Made by a program: the position numbers and the translations under genes
Notes under the pieces: model-generated
Databases searched by the model: none
What the model was told of the DNA's origin: nothing
What the model saw: the letters and a program-made list of their open reading frames with translations, nothing else
Shown: piece by piece, positions 32,902-41,272 of the stretch
How the letters are laid out: each line of letters starts with the position of its first letter
Position numbering within the stretch: the first letter of the stretch is position 1
Assembly (NCBI RefSeq): GCF_016741815.1
Contig: NZ_JAERRJ010000014.1
Coordinates: 124,001-188,000 of the forward strand
DNA length: 64,000 nucleotides
Source: Nocardia acididurans
GTDB lineage: Bacteria > Actinomycetota > Actinomycetes > Mycobacteriales > Mycobacteriaceae
Direction: 5' to 3'

Positions 32902-34194
32902 GTGACCGCCGTCGCGGTGGCCGTGTTCGCGGTGTCCTACGCGCTCATCGCCACCGAGCGGATCAACAAGACCATGGCCGCCCTCGGCGGGGCGGCGATC
33001 ATTCTGGCGCTGGGCATCAGCGACGCCGATGCCGCGTTCTACTCGCACGACACCGGCATCGACTGGGATGTCATCTTCCTGCTGTTCGGCATGATGATCA
33101 TCGTCGGTGTGCTGCGGCACACCGGTGTGTTCGAATACGCGGCGGTGTGGGCGGCCAAGCGCGCCAAGGGTTCCGCACTGCGGGTGATGATCCTGCTGAC
33201 GCTGATCACCGCGGCGGCGTCGGGCTTCCTCGACAACGTGACCACCGTGCTGCTCATCGCCCCGGTGACCATGCTGGTGTGCGAGCGCCTGGACGTGCCC
33301 GCCGCACCGTTCCTGATCGCCGAGGTGCTGGCCTCGAATATCGGCGGTGCGGCGACCCTGGTCGGCGACCCGCCCAACATCATCATCGCCAGCCGGGCGG
33401 ATCTGTCGTTCAATACCTTCCTGGTGAACATGACCCCGATCGTGCTCATCGAGCTGGCGGTGTTCACGCTCATCCTGCCGCGGCTGTTCCGCGGCTCCTT
33501 CGAGGTGGATCCGGCGCGGGCCGCCGACGTCATGCAGCTCGAGGAGCGCGAGGCCATCCGCGATCCGGCGCTGCTGATCAAATGCGGTGTCGTCCTGGCG
33601 GGGGTGTTCGCCGGATTCCTCGGCCACTCGATCTTCCACCTGGAGCCCTCGGTGGTGGCGCTGCTCGGCGCGGGTGTGCTGGTGCTGATTTCCGGTCTGC
33701 CCCAGGAGGATTACCTGGGTTCGGTGGAGTGGGAGACGCTGCTGTTCTTCGCCGGGCTGTTCGTGATGGTCGGCGCGCTGGTGGAGACCGGCGTGATCGG
33801 GCGGCTCGCGTCCTTCGCGACCGATATCACCGGCGGGGACGCACTGGTGGCGACCATGCTGATCCTGGTGGTGTCGGCCGTGCTGTCGGGTGTCATCGAC
33901 AATGTCCCGTACGTCGCGTCCATGAGTCCGCTGGTGGCGGATCTGGCGAGCGGTATCGAGAATCAGGCGCAGGCCGGGGCGCTGTGGTGGGCGCTGGCCA
34001 TCGGCGCGGATTTCGGCGGCAATCTGACCGCGGTGGGTGCGAGTGCGAATGTGGTGATGCTGGGGATCGCGCGGCGTTCGGATCATCCGATCTCGTTCTG
34101 GGAATTCACCCGCAAGGGCATGGTGGTCACGGCGATCACCATCGCGGTGGCCGCGCCGTATCTGTGGCTGCGCTACTTCGTGCTGGCCGGGTGA
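32902..34194 (+). CDS. ArsB/NhaD-family (ion transporter superfamily) permease
   Basis: A membrane protein of 430 residues with about 11 to 12 helices. Two related halves each have a re-entrant signature: SGFLDNVTTVLLIAPVTMLV and SGVIDNVPYVASMSPLVADL. NIGGAATLVGDPPNIIIASR is the highly conserved ArsB/NhaD motif, mirrored by FGGNLTAVGASANVVMLGIA. Members export arsenite or exchange sodium for protons; no ars genes lie nearby, so the ion is unresolved. It has a GTG start and is co-transcribed with the CBS gene. Confidence 0.9.
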   Translation: MTAVAVAVFAVSYALIATERINKTMAALGGAAIILALGISDADAAFYSHDTGIDWDVIFLLFGMMIIVGVLRHTGVFEYAAVWAAKRAKGSALRVMILLTLITAAASGFLDNVTTVLLIAPVTMLVCERLDVPAAPFLIAEVLASNIGGAATLVGDPPNIIIASRADLSFNTFLVNMTPIVLIELAVFTLILPRLFRGSFEVDPARAADVMQLEEREAIRDPALLIKCGVVLAGVFAGFLGHSIFHLEPSVVALLGAGVLVLISGLPQEDYLGSVEWETLLFFAGLFVMVGALVETGVIGRLASFATDITGGDALVATMLILVVSAVLSGVIDNVPYVASMSPLVADLASGIENQAQAGALWWALAIGADFGGNLTAVGASANVVMLGIARRSDHPISFWEFTRKGMVVTAITIAVAAPYLWLRYFVLAG

Positions 34195-34281
34195 GACACG
34201 ATTCGAGCCACGTCGCGAGAAATGCCACATTCAGGTCAAGATCCGGGTGGCGATTGGGATATTTGCCGGACGGATACCAGA

Positions 34282-36513
34282 ATGGTCGCCGCCATGGCGA
34301 AATCCAGCACCGACCAACCCTCCCCCGCGACGCCGGATCACAACTCCGGCGGCGGATCGGCGGCGGTCCCGTCGGCGGGGGCAGCGTCCGCGCAGGCCAC
34401 GACGGCCGCCAAGGCCGGGATGTATCGCCATGATCTGGACGGGCTGCGCGGTATCGCCATCGCCCTGGTGGTGATCTTCCACATCTGGATGGGCCGGGTC
34501 TCCGGCGGTGTGGACGTCTTCCTCGTGCTGTCCGGATTCTTCTTCACCGGAATGTTGCTGCGGCGTGGCGACCGGGGCACGGTCGGCATCGTGCACACCG
34601 TGCGGCGGACGTTGCGGCGACTGCTGCCCGCCATGGTGGTGGTGCTGGCGGCGGTGGTCGTGGCGACGGTCGCGCTGCTGCCGCATACGCGCTGGTCCGA
34701 TCTGGCCGGGCAGACGCTGGCCTCGCTGTTCTACTACCAGAACTGGTATCTGGCGCTGTCCTGGTCGGATTATCTGGCGGCGGACCCCTCGGTGAGCCCG
34801 CTGCAGCATCTGTGGTCCATGTCGGTGCAGGGGCAGTTGTATCTGACGCTGCTGCTGAGCATCGCGCTGGTGGCGTGGCTGTGCCGGTTGTTCGGGCGCG
34901 GGCAGCGGATGCGGCTCATGGTCGCGGGAGTGTTCGCCGTCGCCGTGGTGGCCTCGTTCTGGTATGCGGCGCACGGGGTTTCGACGCAGCAGGGGTGGAA
35001 CTACTACGACACCTTCGCGCGCGCGTGGGAGCCGCTGACGGGTGCGCTGCTGGCGATAGCCGCGCCACTGGTGAAGCTGCCCCGGCTGATTCGCGAGGTG
35101 TGCGCCTGGGCCGGTATCGCCGCGATCGTGGCGTGCGGGTGGCTGGTGAACGGGTCCGCGGTGTTCCCGGGGCCGGCGGCGCTGCTGCCCGTGCTGGCGA
35201 CGGTGGCGCTGATCCTGTCGGGCGCCGGGCTGACCACCGATCGACAGCCGCGGCTGAACCGCCTGCTGGCCACCGGGCCGATGGTGCGACTGGGGTCCTA
35301 CGCGTATGCGCTGTACCTGTGGCACTGGCCGATTCTCATCTTCTACCTGGGCGAACGGCATGAGCGCAATGCGGGGCCGATCGCCGGGGCTCTCATCGTG
35401 CTCGCCTCCCTGGGGCTGGCCTACGCGACCAACCGGTTCGTGGAAGAGCCGCTGCGCCTGCGCTCCCAGCCCGCCACCGCGGGCACCCCGGCCGCCCCGG
35501 GAGCCACCGCTGCCGCTGCCGCCCAATCGGCCACCGCGCCGGTCTCCGCCGCCACGCCCGGCTCACGGGCGCGCCGGCTCACCGGCGTCGCGGTGGCCAC
35601 CGTGGGCCTGCTGCTGGTCGGTTCCACGCTTGCCTGGCAGTGGTCCAACAGTGCGAAGGCGCACGCGGTCGGGCAGTTGGATCCGGCGAAATACCCTGGC
35701 GCGGAAGCGCTCACCCATGGCGCGCTGGTGCCGCGCGCGGTCATGCGGCCCACCATCGACGAAGCGCCCGCCGACGTCCCCTACCCCACCCGCGACAGCT
35801 GCATCTCCGACTTCGACACGCGGGCGGTGGTCACCTGCGCCTACGGTGTCGAACACGCCCAGCGCACCCTGGCGGTGGTGGGCAATTCCCATGCGGAGCA
35901 CTGGCTTCCGGCCCTGCAGATCCTGGCCGAGCAGCACCGGTTCAAGATCGTCGTCTACCTGAAGATGGGCTGCCCGCTCACCGTCGCCGAAGAGCCCATG
36001 TACAAGGGCCAGCGCAATCCCGATTGCCGCGACTGGTCGCGCGAGGTCATCGACCGGCTGGCCGAGGAGAAGCCGGACTGGGTGTTCACCACCGGCACCC
36101 GTCCCGCCGACAACGGCGGCGACGAGACCCCGCAGGACTACCTCGACGTCTGGTCGGAGCTGTCGCGCAACGGCCTGCACGTGGTGGCCATCCGCGACAC
36201 TCCGTGGTTGCGCCGCAATGGAATCCGCTACCGCGCCATCGACTGCCTGGCCTCCGGCGGCGACCGGATCAGCTGCGGCATGAAGCGCCCCGACGCGCTG
36301 TCGGCGAGCAACCCCGCGCAAGCGCCCGCCGCGGCGTTCTCCCAGGTGCACACCATCGATCTCAACGACGCGATCTGCCGCCCGGACGTGTGCGCCGTGG
36401 TGGAGGGCAACATCCTCGTCTACCACGACGAACACCACCTCACCGCGAGTTACGCCCGCTCCCTGGCCCCCGAACTCGACCGTCAGCTCCAGCCGCTGCT
36501 GGGCTGGTGGTGA
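34282..36513 (+). CDS. Acyltransferase 3 with C-terminal SGNH domain (OafA/OafB type)
   Basis: A protein of about 743 residues. After a Ser/Ala/Thr-rich cytoplasmic start, the acyltransferase-3 membrane domain begins YRHDLDGLRGIAIALVVIFH and has DVFLVLSGFFFTGMLL, LQHLWSMSVQGQLYL and YALYLWHWPILIFYL. A linker leads to an extracytoplasmic SGNH-like domain, with block I VVGNSHAEHWLPAL and the catalytic pair in YHDEHHLTASYA; four or more cysteines (e.g. CISDFD, CAYG, CPLT, CRDW) likely form disulfides. Such proteins move acetyl or acyl groups onto cell-wall glycans. The start could be 34282, 34294 or 34222; I prefer the Met at 34282 without strong support. Confidence 0.88.
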   Translation: MVAAMAKSSTDQPSPATPDHNSGGGSAAVPSAGAASAQATTAAKAGMYRHDLDGLRGIAIALVVIFHIWMGRVSGGVDVFLVLSGFFFTGMLLRRGDRGTVGIVHTVRRTLRRLLPAMVVVLAAVVVATVALLPHTRWSDLAGQTLASLFYYQNWYLALSWSDYLAADPSVSPLQHLWSMSVQGQLYLTLLLSIALVAWLCRLFGRGQRMRLMVAGVFAVAVVASFWYAAHGVSTQQGWNYYDTFARAWEPLTGALLAIAAPLVKLPRLIREVCAWAGIAAIVACGWLVNGSAVFPGPAALLPVLATVALILSGAGLTTDRQPRLNRLLATGPMVRLGSYAYALYLWHWPILIFYLGERHERNAGPIAGALIVLASLGLAYATNRFVEEPLRLRSQPATAGTPAAPGATAAAAAQSATAPVSAATPGSRARRLTGVAVATVGLLLVGSTLAWQWSNSAKAHAVGQLDPAKYPGAEALTHGALVPRAVMRPTIDEAPADVPYPTRDSCISDFDTRAVVTCAYGVEHAQRTLAVVGNSHAEHWLPALQILAEQHRFKIVVYLKMGCPLTVAEEPMYKGQRNPDCRDWSREVIDRLAEEKPDWVFTTGTRPADNGGDETPQDYLDVWSELSRNGLHVVAIRDTPWLRRNGIRYRAIDCLASGGDRISCGMKRPDALSASNPAQAPAAAFSQVHTIDLNDAICRPDVCAVVEGNILVYHDEHHLTASYARSLAPELDRQLQPLLGWW

Positions 36514-36633
36514 TCGGAATGCCGTGCGCGGGAACGTGAACGTGGCCACCTGACCCGGTCACCCGCCCGTCACCTTCGGGCAGTACGGTGCTGCGCTACA
36601 TGGCAAGCAGACCAAGGGGATTCGGGGGTTCGG

Positions 36634-37467
36634 ATGGATGACTTTCCCCTCGACATCGTGCTGGCGGTGATCGCGCTCGCGGTGTCGATGCTGGCGTTCG
36701 TCTGGGAATTCGTGCTGGTGGGGCGGAAGCGGCTCGGATATCGGGTGCAGATGGACACGCCGGTGACCGGTGAGGTCGAGTCGGTGTATCAGGGGGTACT
36801 GCCCCAACTGCGACCCAGTGACGGGAGTGCGGCGCCGCAGTTGCAGGATCTGTCGATTGTGCTGGTGCGCATCGAGAACTCCGGGTGGACCGATATCGAC
36901 AGCTCGGATTACGGTGGGCCCGAGGCGGATCGGGTGGGTGTGCACATCAATTTCCCGGGACGCCGGATCATCGGGATGGCGGTCACCGAGCTCAGCGATT
37001 CGGGGCTGATCGATTCGCTGCGGCCGGGTACGGGGATCGGCGCTCGCGACGATACCGCGCATCGGATGGGTGTCATCGACCTGCCCCGGGTGCCGTTGAA
37101 TCGCCGGGATCACTACAAGATCCTGGCGATTCTGCAGCGCACCGGCACGGGGGCCACGGTGGATCCGACCGTGCAGGCCAAGATCAAGGGCGGGCGGGTC
37201 ACCGAGACCAGCAGCCGCACCGGGGTCTCGCCGAAACTGCTGGGGCTCATCGCTTTTCTGGTGCTGGTGATCGCGGTGCAGGTGGTGGTGGCGCTGCGCA
37301 CCGAGGAGCCGAAGTACGCCGACTGCGGCGGCGGCACGCTCACGCTGGTCGGCTCCACCGCCTTCGCGCAGGTGATCGGCGATGCCCAGGTCGCCTACGA
37401 AAAGCTCTGTCCCGCTGCGAAAATCAGTCTGGAGTTCGAGAAGAGTCAGTCCGGCGTGGTCCGGTGA
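36634..37467 (+). CDS. Membrane-anchored PstS-like protein, N-terminal part (frame broken)
   Basis: A 277-codon ORF. An N-terminal helix (IVLAVIALAVSMLAFVWEFV) is followed by a soluble beta-rich domain of unknown type, a second membrane helix (GLIAFLVLVIAVQVVVAL) and the beginning of a phosphate-binding-type periplasmic domain (GTLTLVGSTAFAQVIGDAQV ... LCPAAKISLEFEKSQSGVV). The frame stops at 37465-37467 in the middle of that domain, while the missing part continues in the next frame. It probably was one 500-residue protein. The GTGA overlap would also permit two coupled genes. Confidence 0.65.
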   Translation: MDDFPLDIVLAVIALAVSMLAFVWEFVLVGRKRLGYRVQMDTPVTGEVESVYQGVLPQLRPSDGSAAPQLQDLSIVLVRIENSGWTDIDSSDYGGPEADRVGVHINFPGRRIIGMAVTELSDSGLIDSLRPGTGIGARDDTAHRMGVIDLPRVPLNRRDHYKILAILQRTGTGATVDPTVQAKIKGGRVTETSSRTGVSPKLLGLIAFLVLVIAVQVVVALRTEEPKYADCGGGTLTLVGSTAFAQVIGDAQVAYEKLCPAAKISLEFEKSQSGVVR

Positions 37468-38159
37468 ACCGGGAGGGCAAGGACAATCCGAGCCTGCTGG
37501 CCATTACCGACGGCCCGGTGATCGGCGGTCTGCCCGAACTGGTCCCCCGCACGCTGGCGCTGTCGCCGTACACCATGATCACGCATCCGGGGGTGCGCCT
37601 GGAGGATCTCACCGCCGCCGATATCCGTCGCCTCTATCAGGGCGCGGTGGCCAACTGGAGCGAGCTCGGCGGCCCCGATCTGCCGGTACGCGTGGTGCAT
37701 CGTCCGACCAACTCCGGCACCCGGGAGATGCTGCATCAGCGACTGCTGGGCGACGGCCCGCAGCAGGCCCCGCGGCCGACGGTCTGCTACGCCGTCACCC
37801 CGGCCACCCCGGGCCCCGCGTTCTGCGAGGCCGATTCCACCAGGGACATGCTGGACACGGTCGCGAACACACCGGGCGCCATCGGTTACAGCGTCTACTA
37901 CGACGCCACGAAGGCGTCCGGCGTGCGGCTCGTCGGCGTCGACCGGCATCGACCCGACCCCGACCAGGTCAAGTCCGGGATCTATCCCCTGTGGAGCGTC
38001 GAATACGCCTACAGCTACGGCACTCCCGCCGACGACGGCCTGGCCGCCTCGTTCCTGCGCTTCCTCACCGGCGGCCGGGGTTCGGACATCCTGCGGGAAT
38101 ACAGCGCCATCCCGTGCGCGGAGATCCGTACCTCGAATTCGTGCGCGCCGACCGGTTAG
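37464..38159 (+). CDS. PstS-like substrate-binding domain, C-terminal part (frame broken)
   Basis: This frame continues the binding domain interrupted upstream: GKDNPSLLAITDGPVIGGLP, LALSPYTMITHPGVRLEDLT, IRRLYQGAVANWSELGGPDL, PVRVVHRPTNSGTREMLHQR and GAIGYSVYYDATKASGVRLV are the typical order of PstS-like type-2 binding proteins. Alone it has no signal peptide and lacks the first lobe strand, so it could not fold normally or reach the outside. The first possible start is GTG 37464, overlapping the upstream stop by four bases. A single-base loss near 37455-37465 is the simplest explanation. Confidence 0.65.
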   Translation: MNREGKDNPSLLAITDGPVIGGLPELVPRTLALSPYTMITHPGVRLEDLTAADIRRLYQGAVANWSELGGPDLPVRVVHRPTNSGTREMLHQRLLGDGPQQAPRPTVCYAVTPATPGPAFCEADSTRDMLDTVANTPGAIGYSVYYDATKASGVRLVGVDRHRPDPDQVKSGIYPLWSVEYAYSYGTPADDGLAASFLRFLTGGRGSDILREYSAIPCAEIRTSNSCAPTG

Positions 38160-38191
38160 AGCCGGCGCGCGCGATTCCAGAACAGACAAAG

Positions 38192-38227
38192 GCCGCAGCC
38201 GTTCTCGAAAGCGAGAACGACTGCGGC
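38192..38227. terminator. 16-bp hairpin between convergent genes
   Basis: GCCGCAGCCGTTCTCG (38192-38207) pairs with CGAGAACGACTGCGGC (38212-38227), one mismatch, loop AAAG. It lies between the PstS-like gene and the end of kdpC on the other strand. Confidence 0.75.
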
Positions 38228-38243
38228 GCTTCGATATCCGGTC

Positions 38244-39122
38244 TCAGCCCGGGAAGGGGTACTTCCCGTCCAGATCGAGGTTCAGCTCCAGCACATTGAC
38301 CCGGGGCTCACCGAGGAAGCCGAGGGTGCGGCCGTCGGTGTGCTCGTCCACCAGGGCGCGCACCTGCTCCTCGGAGATGTTGCGAGCCTTGGCGACTCGC
38401 GCGATTTGGAGCGTCGCGTACTCCGGGGAGATGTGCGGGTCCAGGCCGGAACCGCTGGCGGTGACGGCGTTCGCGGGCACAGCGGGCTGCTCCGGCGCGT
38501 CGCCGCGGATCGGAATGATGCGACCGGTGCTGAAATCCTCACCGTCGGCGAGGCATTGCACCTTCACGCCCTTGTACTCGGCCAGGAACGGCGTGCTGGT
38601 GACCGAGCAGGGCTCGTTCACGCTGAGCACCTTGACGGGCGCGTCGATCTCGCCGTCCACGCCGCGCGTGCCGATGACGGAGAGGACCGCGCCGACGCCG
38701 CCGGGGGTGCAGAACGGCCGGCTGCCGTCCACGCCCTCACGCTCGCCGATCTCTTTACTGCGGGTGCAGATGGTGGTGAGCAGGCTCGGGTTCTCGGGAT
38801 CGGTGTCCACGATGTCCTCCGGGCCGCGGTTGCTCGCACCGCTGGACAGCGGGTCGTAGCCGTCACCGGCCGCGGACGGGCGGGACTGGAAGTACTGCGC
38901 CAGCGCGTTCCCGTCGGCGTCGGTGAACGCCTGCCCGAGCAGGCTCGAGCCCACCACCTTTCCATCGCGCTCGATGAGCGACCCGTCGGCGTTGTCCTTC
39001 AGCCCGGGCAGCTGGGCGACGACGAAAACCGCCAGGGGATAGATGATTCCGGTGATGACCGTGAGCACCAGGAGCGCGCGCAGGGCGGCCACATGTTGCC
39101 GAATCCAGGTTGACATGCGCAT
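38244..39122 (-). CDS. kdpC: Potassium-transporting ATPase subunit KdpC
   Basis: The small assembly and affinity subunit of the KdpFABC K+ pump, 292 residues. The N-terminal membrane helix (LVLTVITGIIYPLAVFVVAQ) and the motifs GSLIERDGKVVGSSLLGQAF, YFQSRPSAAG.. and VTASGSGLDPHISPEYA are intact. Compared with the usual 190 residues there is an extra segment of roughly 90 residues (about 105-205) between the SRPS and ASGSGLDPH parts, containing four cysteines (ICTRS, PFCTP, EPCSV, VQCLA). It lies 1 bp after kdpB and ends the operon. Confidence 0.95.
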   Translation of the reverse strand: MRMSTWIRQHVAALRALLVLTVITGIIYPLAVFVVAQLPGLKDNADGSLIERDGKVVGSSLLGQAFTDADGNALAQYFQSRPSAAGDGYDPLSSGASNRGPEDIVDTDPENPSLLTTICTRSKEIGEREGVDGSRPFCTPGGVGAVLSVIGTRGVDGEIDAPVKVLSVNEPCSVTSTPFLAEYKGVKVQCLADGEDFSTGRIIPIRGDAPEQPAVPANAVTASGSGLDPHISPEYATLQIARVAKARNISEEQVRALVDEHTDGRTLGFLGEPRVNVLELNLDLDGKYPFPG

Positions 39123-39123
39123 A

Positions 39124-41271
39124 TCAGGACATCCCAGGGAGGAATTGGACGACGAGGTCGATCAGCTTGATGCCGATGAACGGGGCGATGATGCCGCCCA
39201 CGCCGTAAAGGGCGAGGTTGCGCGACAACAGTTTCGAGGCCGCGGCCGGGGTGTAGCGCACACCGCGCAGCGCCAGCGGGATCAGCGCCACGATGACGAG
39301 CGCGTTGAAGATCACCGCGGACAGGATCGCGGATTGCGGGCTGGCCAGGCGCATGATGTTGAGCTTGTCCATCGCCGGGAACAGGGCCACGAACAGCGCG
39401 GGAATGATCGCGAAGTACTTGGCGATGTCGTTGGCGATGGAGAACGTGGTCAGCGAACCGCGCGTGATGAGCAGCTGCTTGCCGATCTCGACGATCTCGA
39501 TGAGCTTGGTCGGATCGGAGTCGAGGTCGACCATATTGCCGGCCTCTTTCGCGGCCGACGTGCCGGTGTTCATGGCCACGCCGACGTCGGCCTGCGCGAG
39601 CGCGGGCGCGTCGTTGGTGCCGTCACCGGTCATGGCGACCAGGCGGCCACCGTCCTGCTCCTTCTTGATGAGCGCCAGCTTGTCCTCCGGAGTGGCCTCC
39701 GCGAGGAAGTCGTCGACGCCCGCCTCATCGGCGATCGCCTTGGCGGTCAACGGATTGTCGCCGGTGATCATGACGGTGCGGATGCCCATGCGGCGCATCT
39801 CGTCGAAACGCTCCCGCATGCCCTCCTTCACGACGTCCTTGAGGTGGATGACGCCGAGCAGGCGGGCTTGGCCCTTCTTGACCTCCGCGACCACCAGCGG
39901 CGTGCCGCCGGAGGCCGAGATGCCGTCGACGGCGTCGCCGACCTCGGCCGGGATCTCACCGCCCTGCGCGCGCACCCATTCGGTGACGGCGCTGGCCGCA
40001 CCCTTGCGCAGTTGATGCCCGTCGACCAGGTCCACGCCCGACATGCGGGTCTGGGCGGTGAATTCCACCCAGGTCGCGCCGACCAGCTCACCGGGGACGC
40101 GCTCGCGCTTGTTGTACGCGGTCTTGGCGTACACCACGATGGAGCGGCCCTCGGGTGTCTCGTCCGCGAGGCTGGAAAGCTGTGCGGCGTCGGCGATCTC
40201 GTCGGAGGTGATGCCCGGCATCGGTACGAAGTCCGCGGCCTGGCGGTTGCCCAGGGTGATGGTGCCGGTCTTGTCCAGCAGCAGCGTGTTCACATCGCCC
40301 GCGGCCTCCACGGCGCGCCCGGACATGGCCAGCACATTGCGCTGCACCAGCCGGTCCATGCCCGCGATGCCGATGGCCGAGAGCAGTGCGCCGATGGTGG
40401 TCGGGATGAGGCAGACCAGCAGCGAGACCAGCACGATGCCGCTGATGCCGTCACCGGTGAGCGAAAGGCTGTCCGGCACACCGGGATTGTTGGCCTTGGA
40501 GAAGATGGCCAGCGGCTGCAGCGTGGTCACCGCGCCCACGAAGATGATGGTGAGCGAGGCCAGCAGGATGTTCAGCGCGATCTCGTTCGGCGTCTTCTGC
40601 CGCGACGCGCCCTCGACGAGCGCGATCATCTTGTCGATGAACGAGCCGCCCGGCTCCTGCGTGATCTTGACGACGATGCGGTCGGACAGCACCGTGGTGC
40701 CGCCGGTGACCGCGGAACGGTCGCCGCCGGATTCCCGGATCACCGGCGCGGATTCACCGGTGATGGCCGATTCGTCCACGGAGGCAATGCCTTCCACGAC
40801 ATCGCCGTCACCCGGGATGACCTGTCCGGCCTCGACCACGACGAAGTCGCCGCGCTGGAGTTCGGGAGCGGCGACGCGCTCCTCGACCACCCGCGCACCG
40901 GGCGACCAGTCGGCCAGCCGGCGAGCGATGGTGTCGGTCTTGGCCTTCCGCAGCGTATCGGCCTGCGCCTTGCCGCGGCCCTCGGCGACCGCCTCGGCCA
41001 GGTTGGCGAAAAGTACGGTGGCCCACAGCCATACGACGATCGCCCAGCCGAAGAAGCTGGGGTCGGCCACCGCGAGGACGGTCGCCCACAGCGCGCCGAT
41101 CTCCACGATCAGCATGACGGGGTTGCGCCACAGTGTGCGCGGGTCGAGCTTGGCGAAGGCGTCCGGCAACGACTTCACGAGCATTGTCGGGTCGAACAGT
41201 CCGCTGGAGACCCGACCCTTGGGCGACGGCTTCTCCTGCTGCGCCGCGGGTTCGATGGTGGGTGCAGACAT
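39124..41271 (-). CDS. kdpB: Potassium-transporting ATPase ATP-binding subunit KdpB
   Basis: The P-type ATPase subunit, 715 residues. TGES (AITGESAPVIRESGG), the phosphorylation motif LLDKTGTITLGNRQA and the hinge MTGDGTNDAPALAQADVGVA are all present, with the KdpB-specific membrane helices on either side. It hydrolyses ATP and, with KdpA, moves K+ inward at high affinity under potassium limitation. It starts 1 bp after kdpA and is co-transcribed in the order F-A-B-C. Confidence 0.97.
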   Translation of the reverse strand: MSAPTIEPAAQQEKPSPKGRVSSGLFDPTMLVKSLPDAFAKLDPRTLWRNPVMLIVEIGALWATVLAVADPSFFGWAIVVWLWATVLFANLAEAVAEGRGKAQADTLRKAKTDTIARRLADWSPGARVVEERVAAPELQRGDFVVVEAGQVIPGDGDVVEGIASVDESAITGESAPVIRESGGDRSAVTGGTTVLSDRIVVKITQEPGGSFIDKMIALVEGASRQKTPNEIALNILLASLTIIFVGAVTTLQPLAIFSKANNPGVPDSLSLTGDGISGIVLVSLLVCLIPTTIGALLSAIGIAGMDRLVQRNVLAMSGRAVEAAGDVNTLLLDKTGTITLGNRQAADFVPMPGITSDEIADAAQLSSLADETPEGRSIVVYAKTAYNKRERVPGELVGATWVEFTAQTRMSGVDLVDGHQLRKGAASAVTEWVRAQGGEIPAEVGDAVDGISASGGTPLVVAEVKKGQARLLGVIHLKDVVKEGMRERFDEMRRMGIRTVMITGDNPLTAKAIADEAGVDDFLAEATPEDKLALIKKEQDGGRLVAMTGDGTNDAPALAQADVGVAMNTGTSAAKEAGNMVDLDSDPTKLIEIVEIGKQLLITRGSLTTFSIANDIAKYFAIIPALFVALFPAMDKLNIMRLASPQSAILSAVIFNALVIVALIPLALRGVRYTPAAASKLLSRNLALYGVGGIIAPFIGIKLIDLVVQFLPGMS

Positions 41272-41272
41272 G

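Noticed and set aside
32842..34230. Minus-strand frame of 462 codons, His/Arg/Gln-rich
   Set aside because: It is antisense to the ArsB/NhaD permease; the histidine richness comes from reading hydrophobic GC-rich codons backwards.
5443..38227. GC-rich hairpins as possible small RNAs or a repeat family
   Set aside because: The hairpins differ in sequence and lie at gene 3' ends, so terminators explain them.
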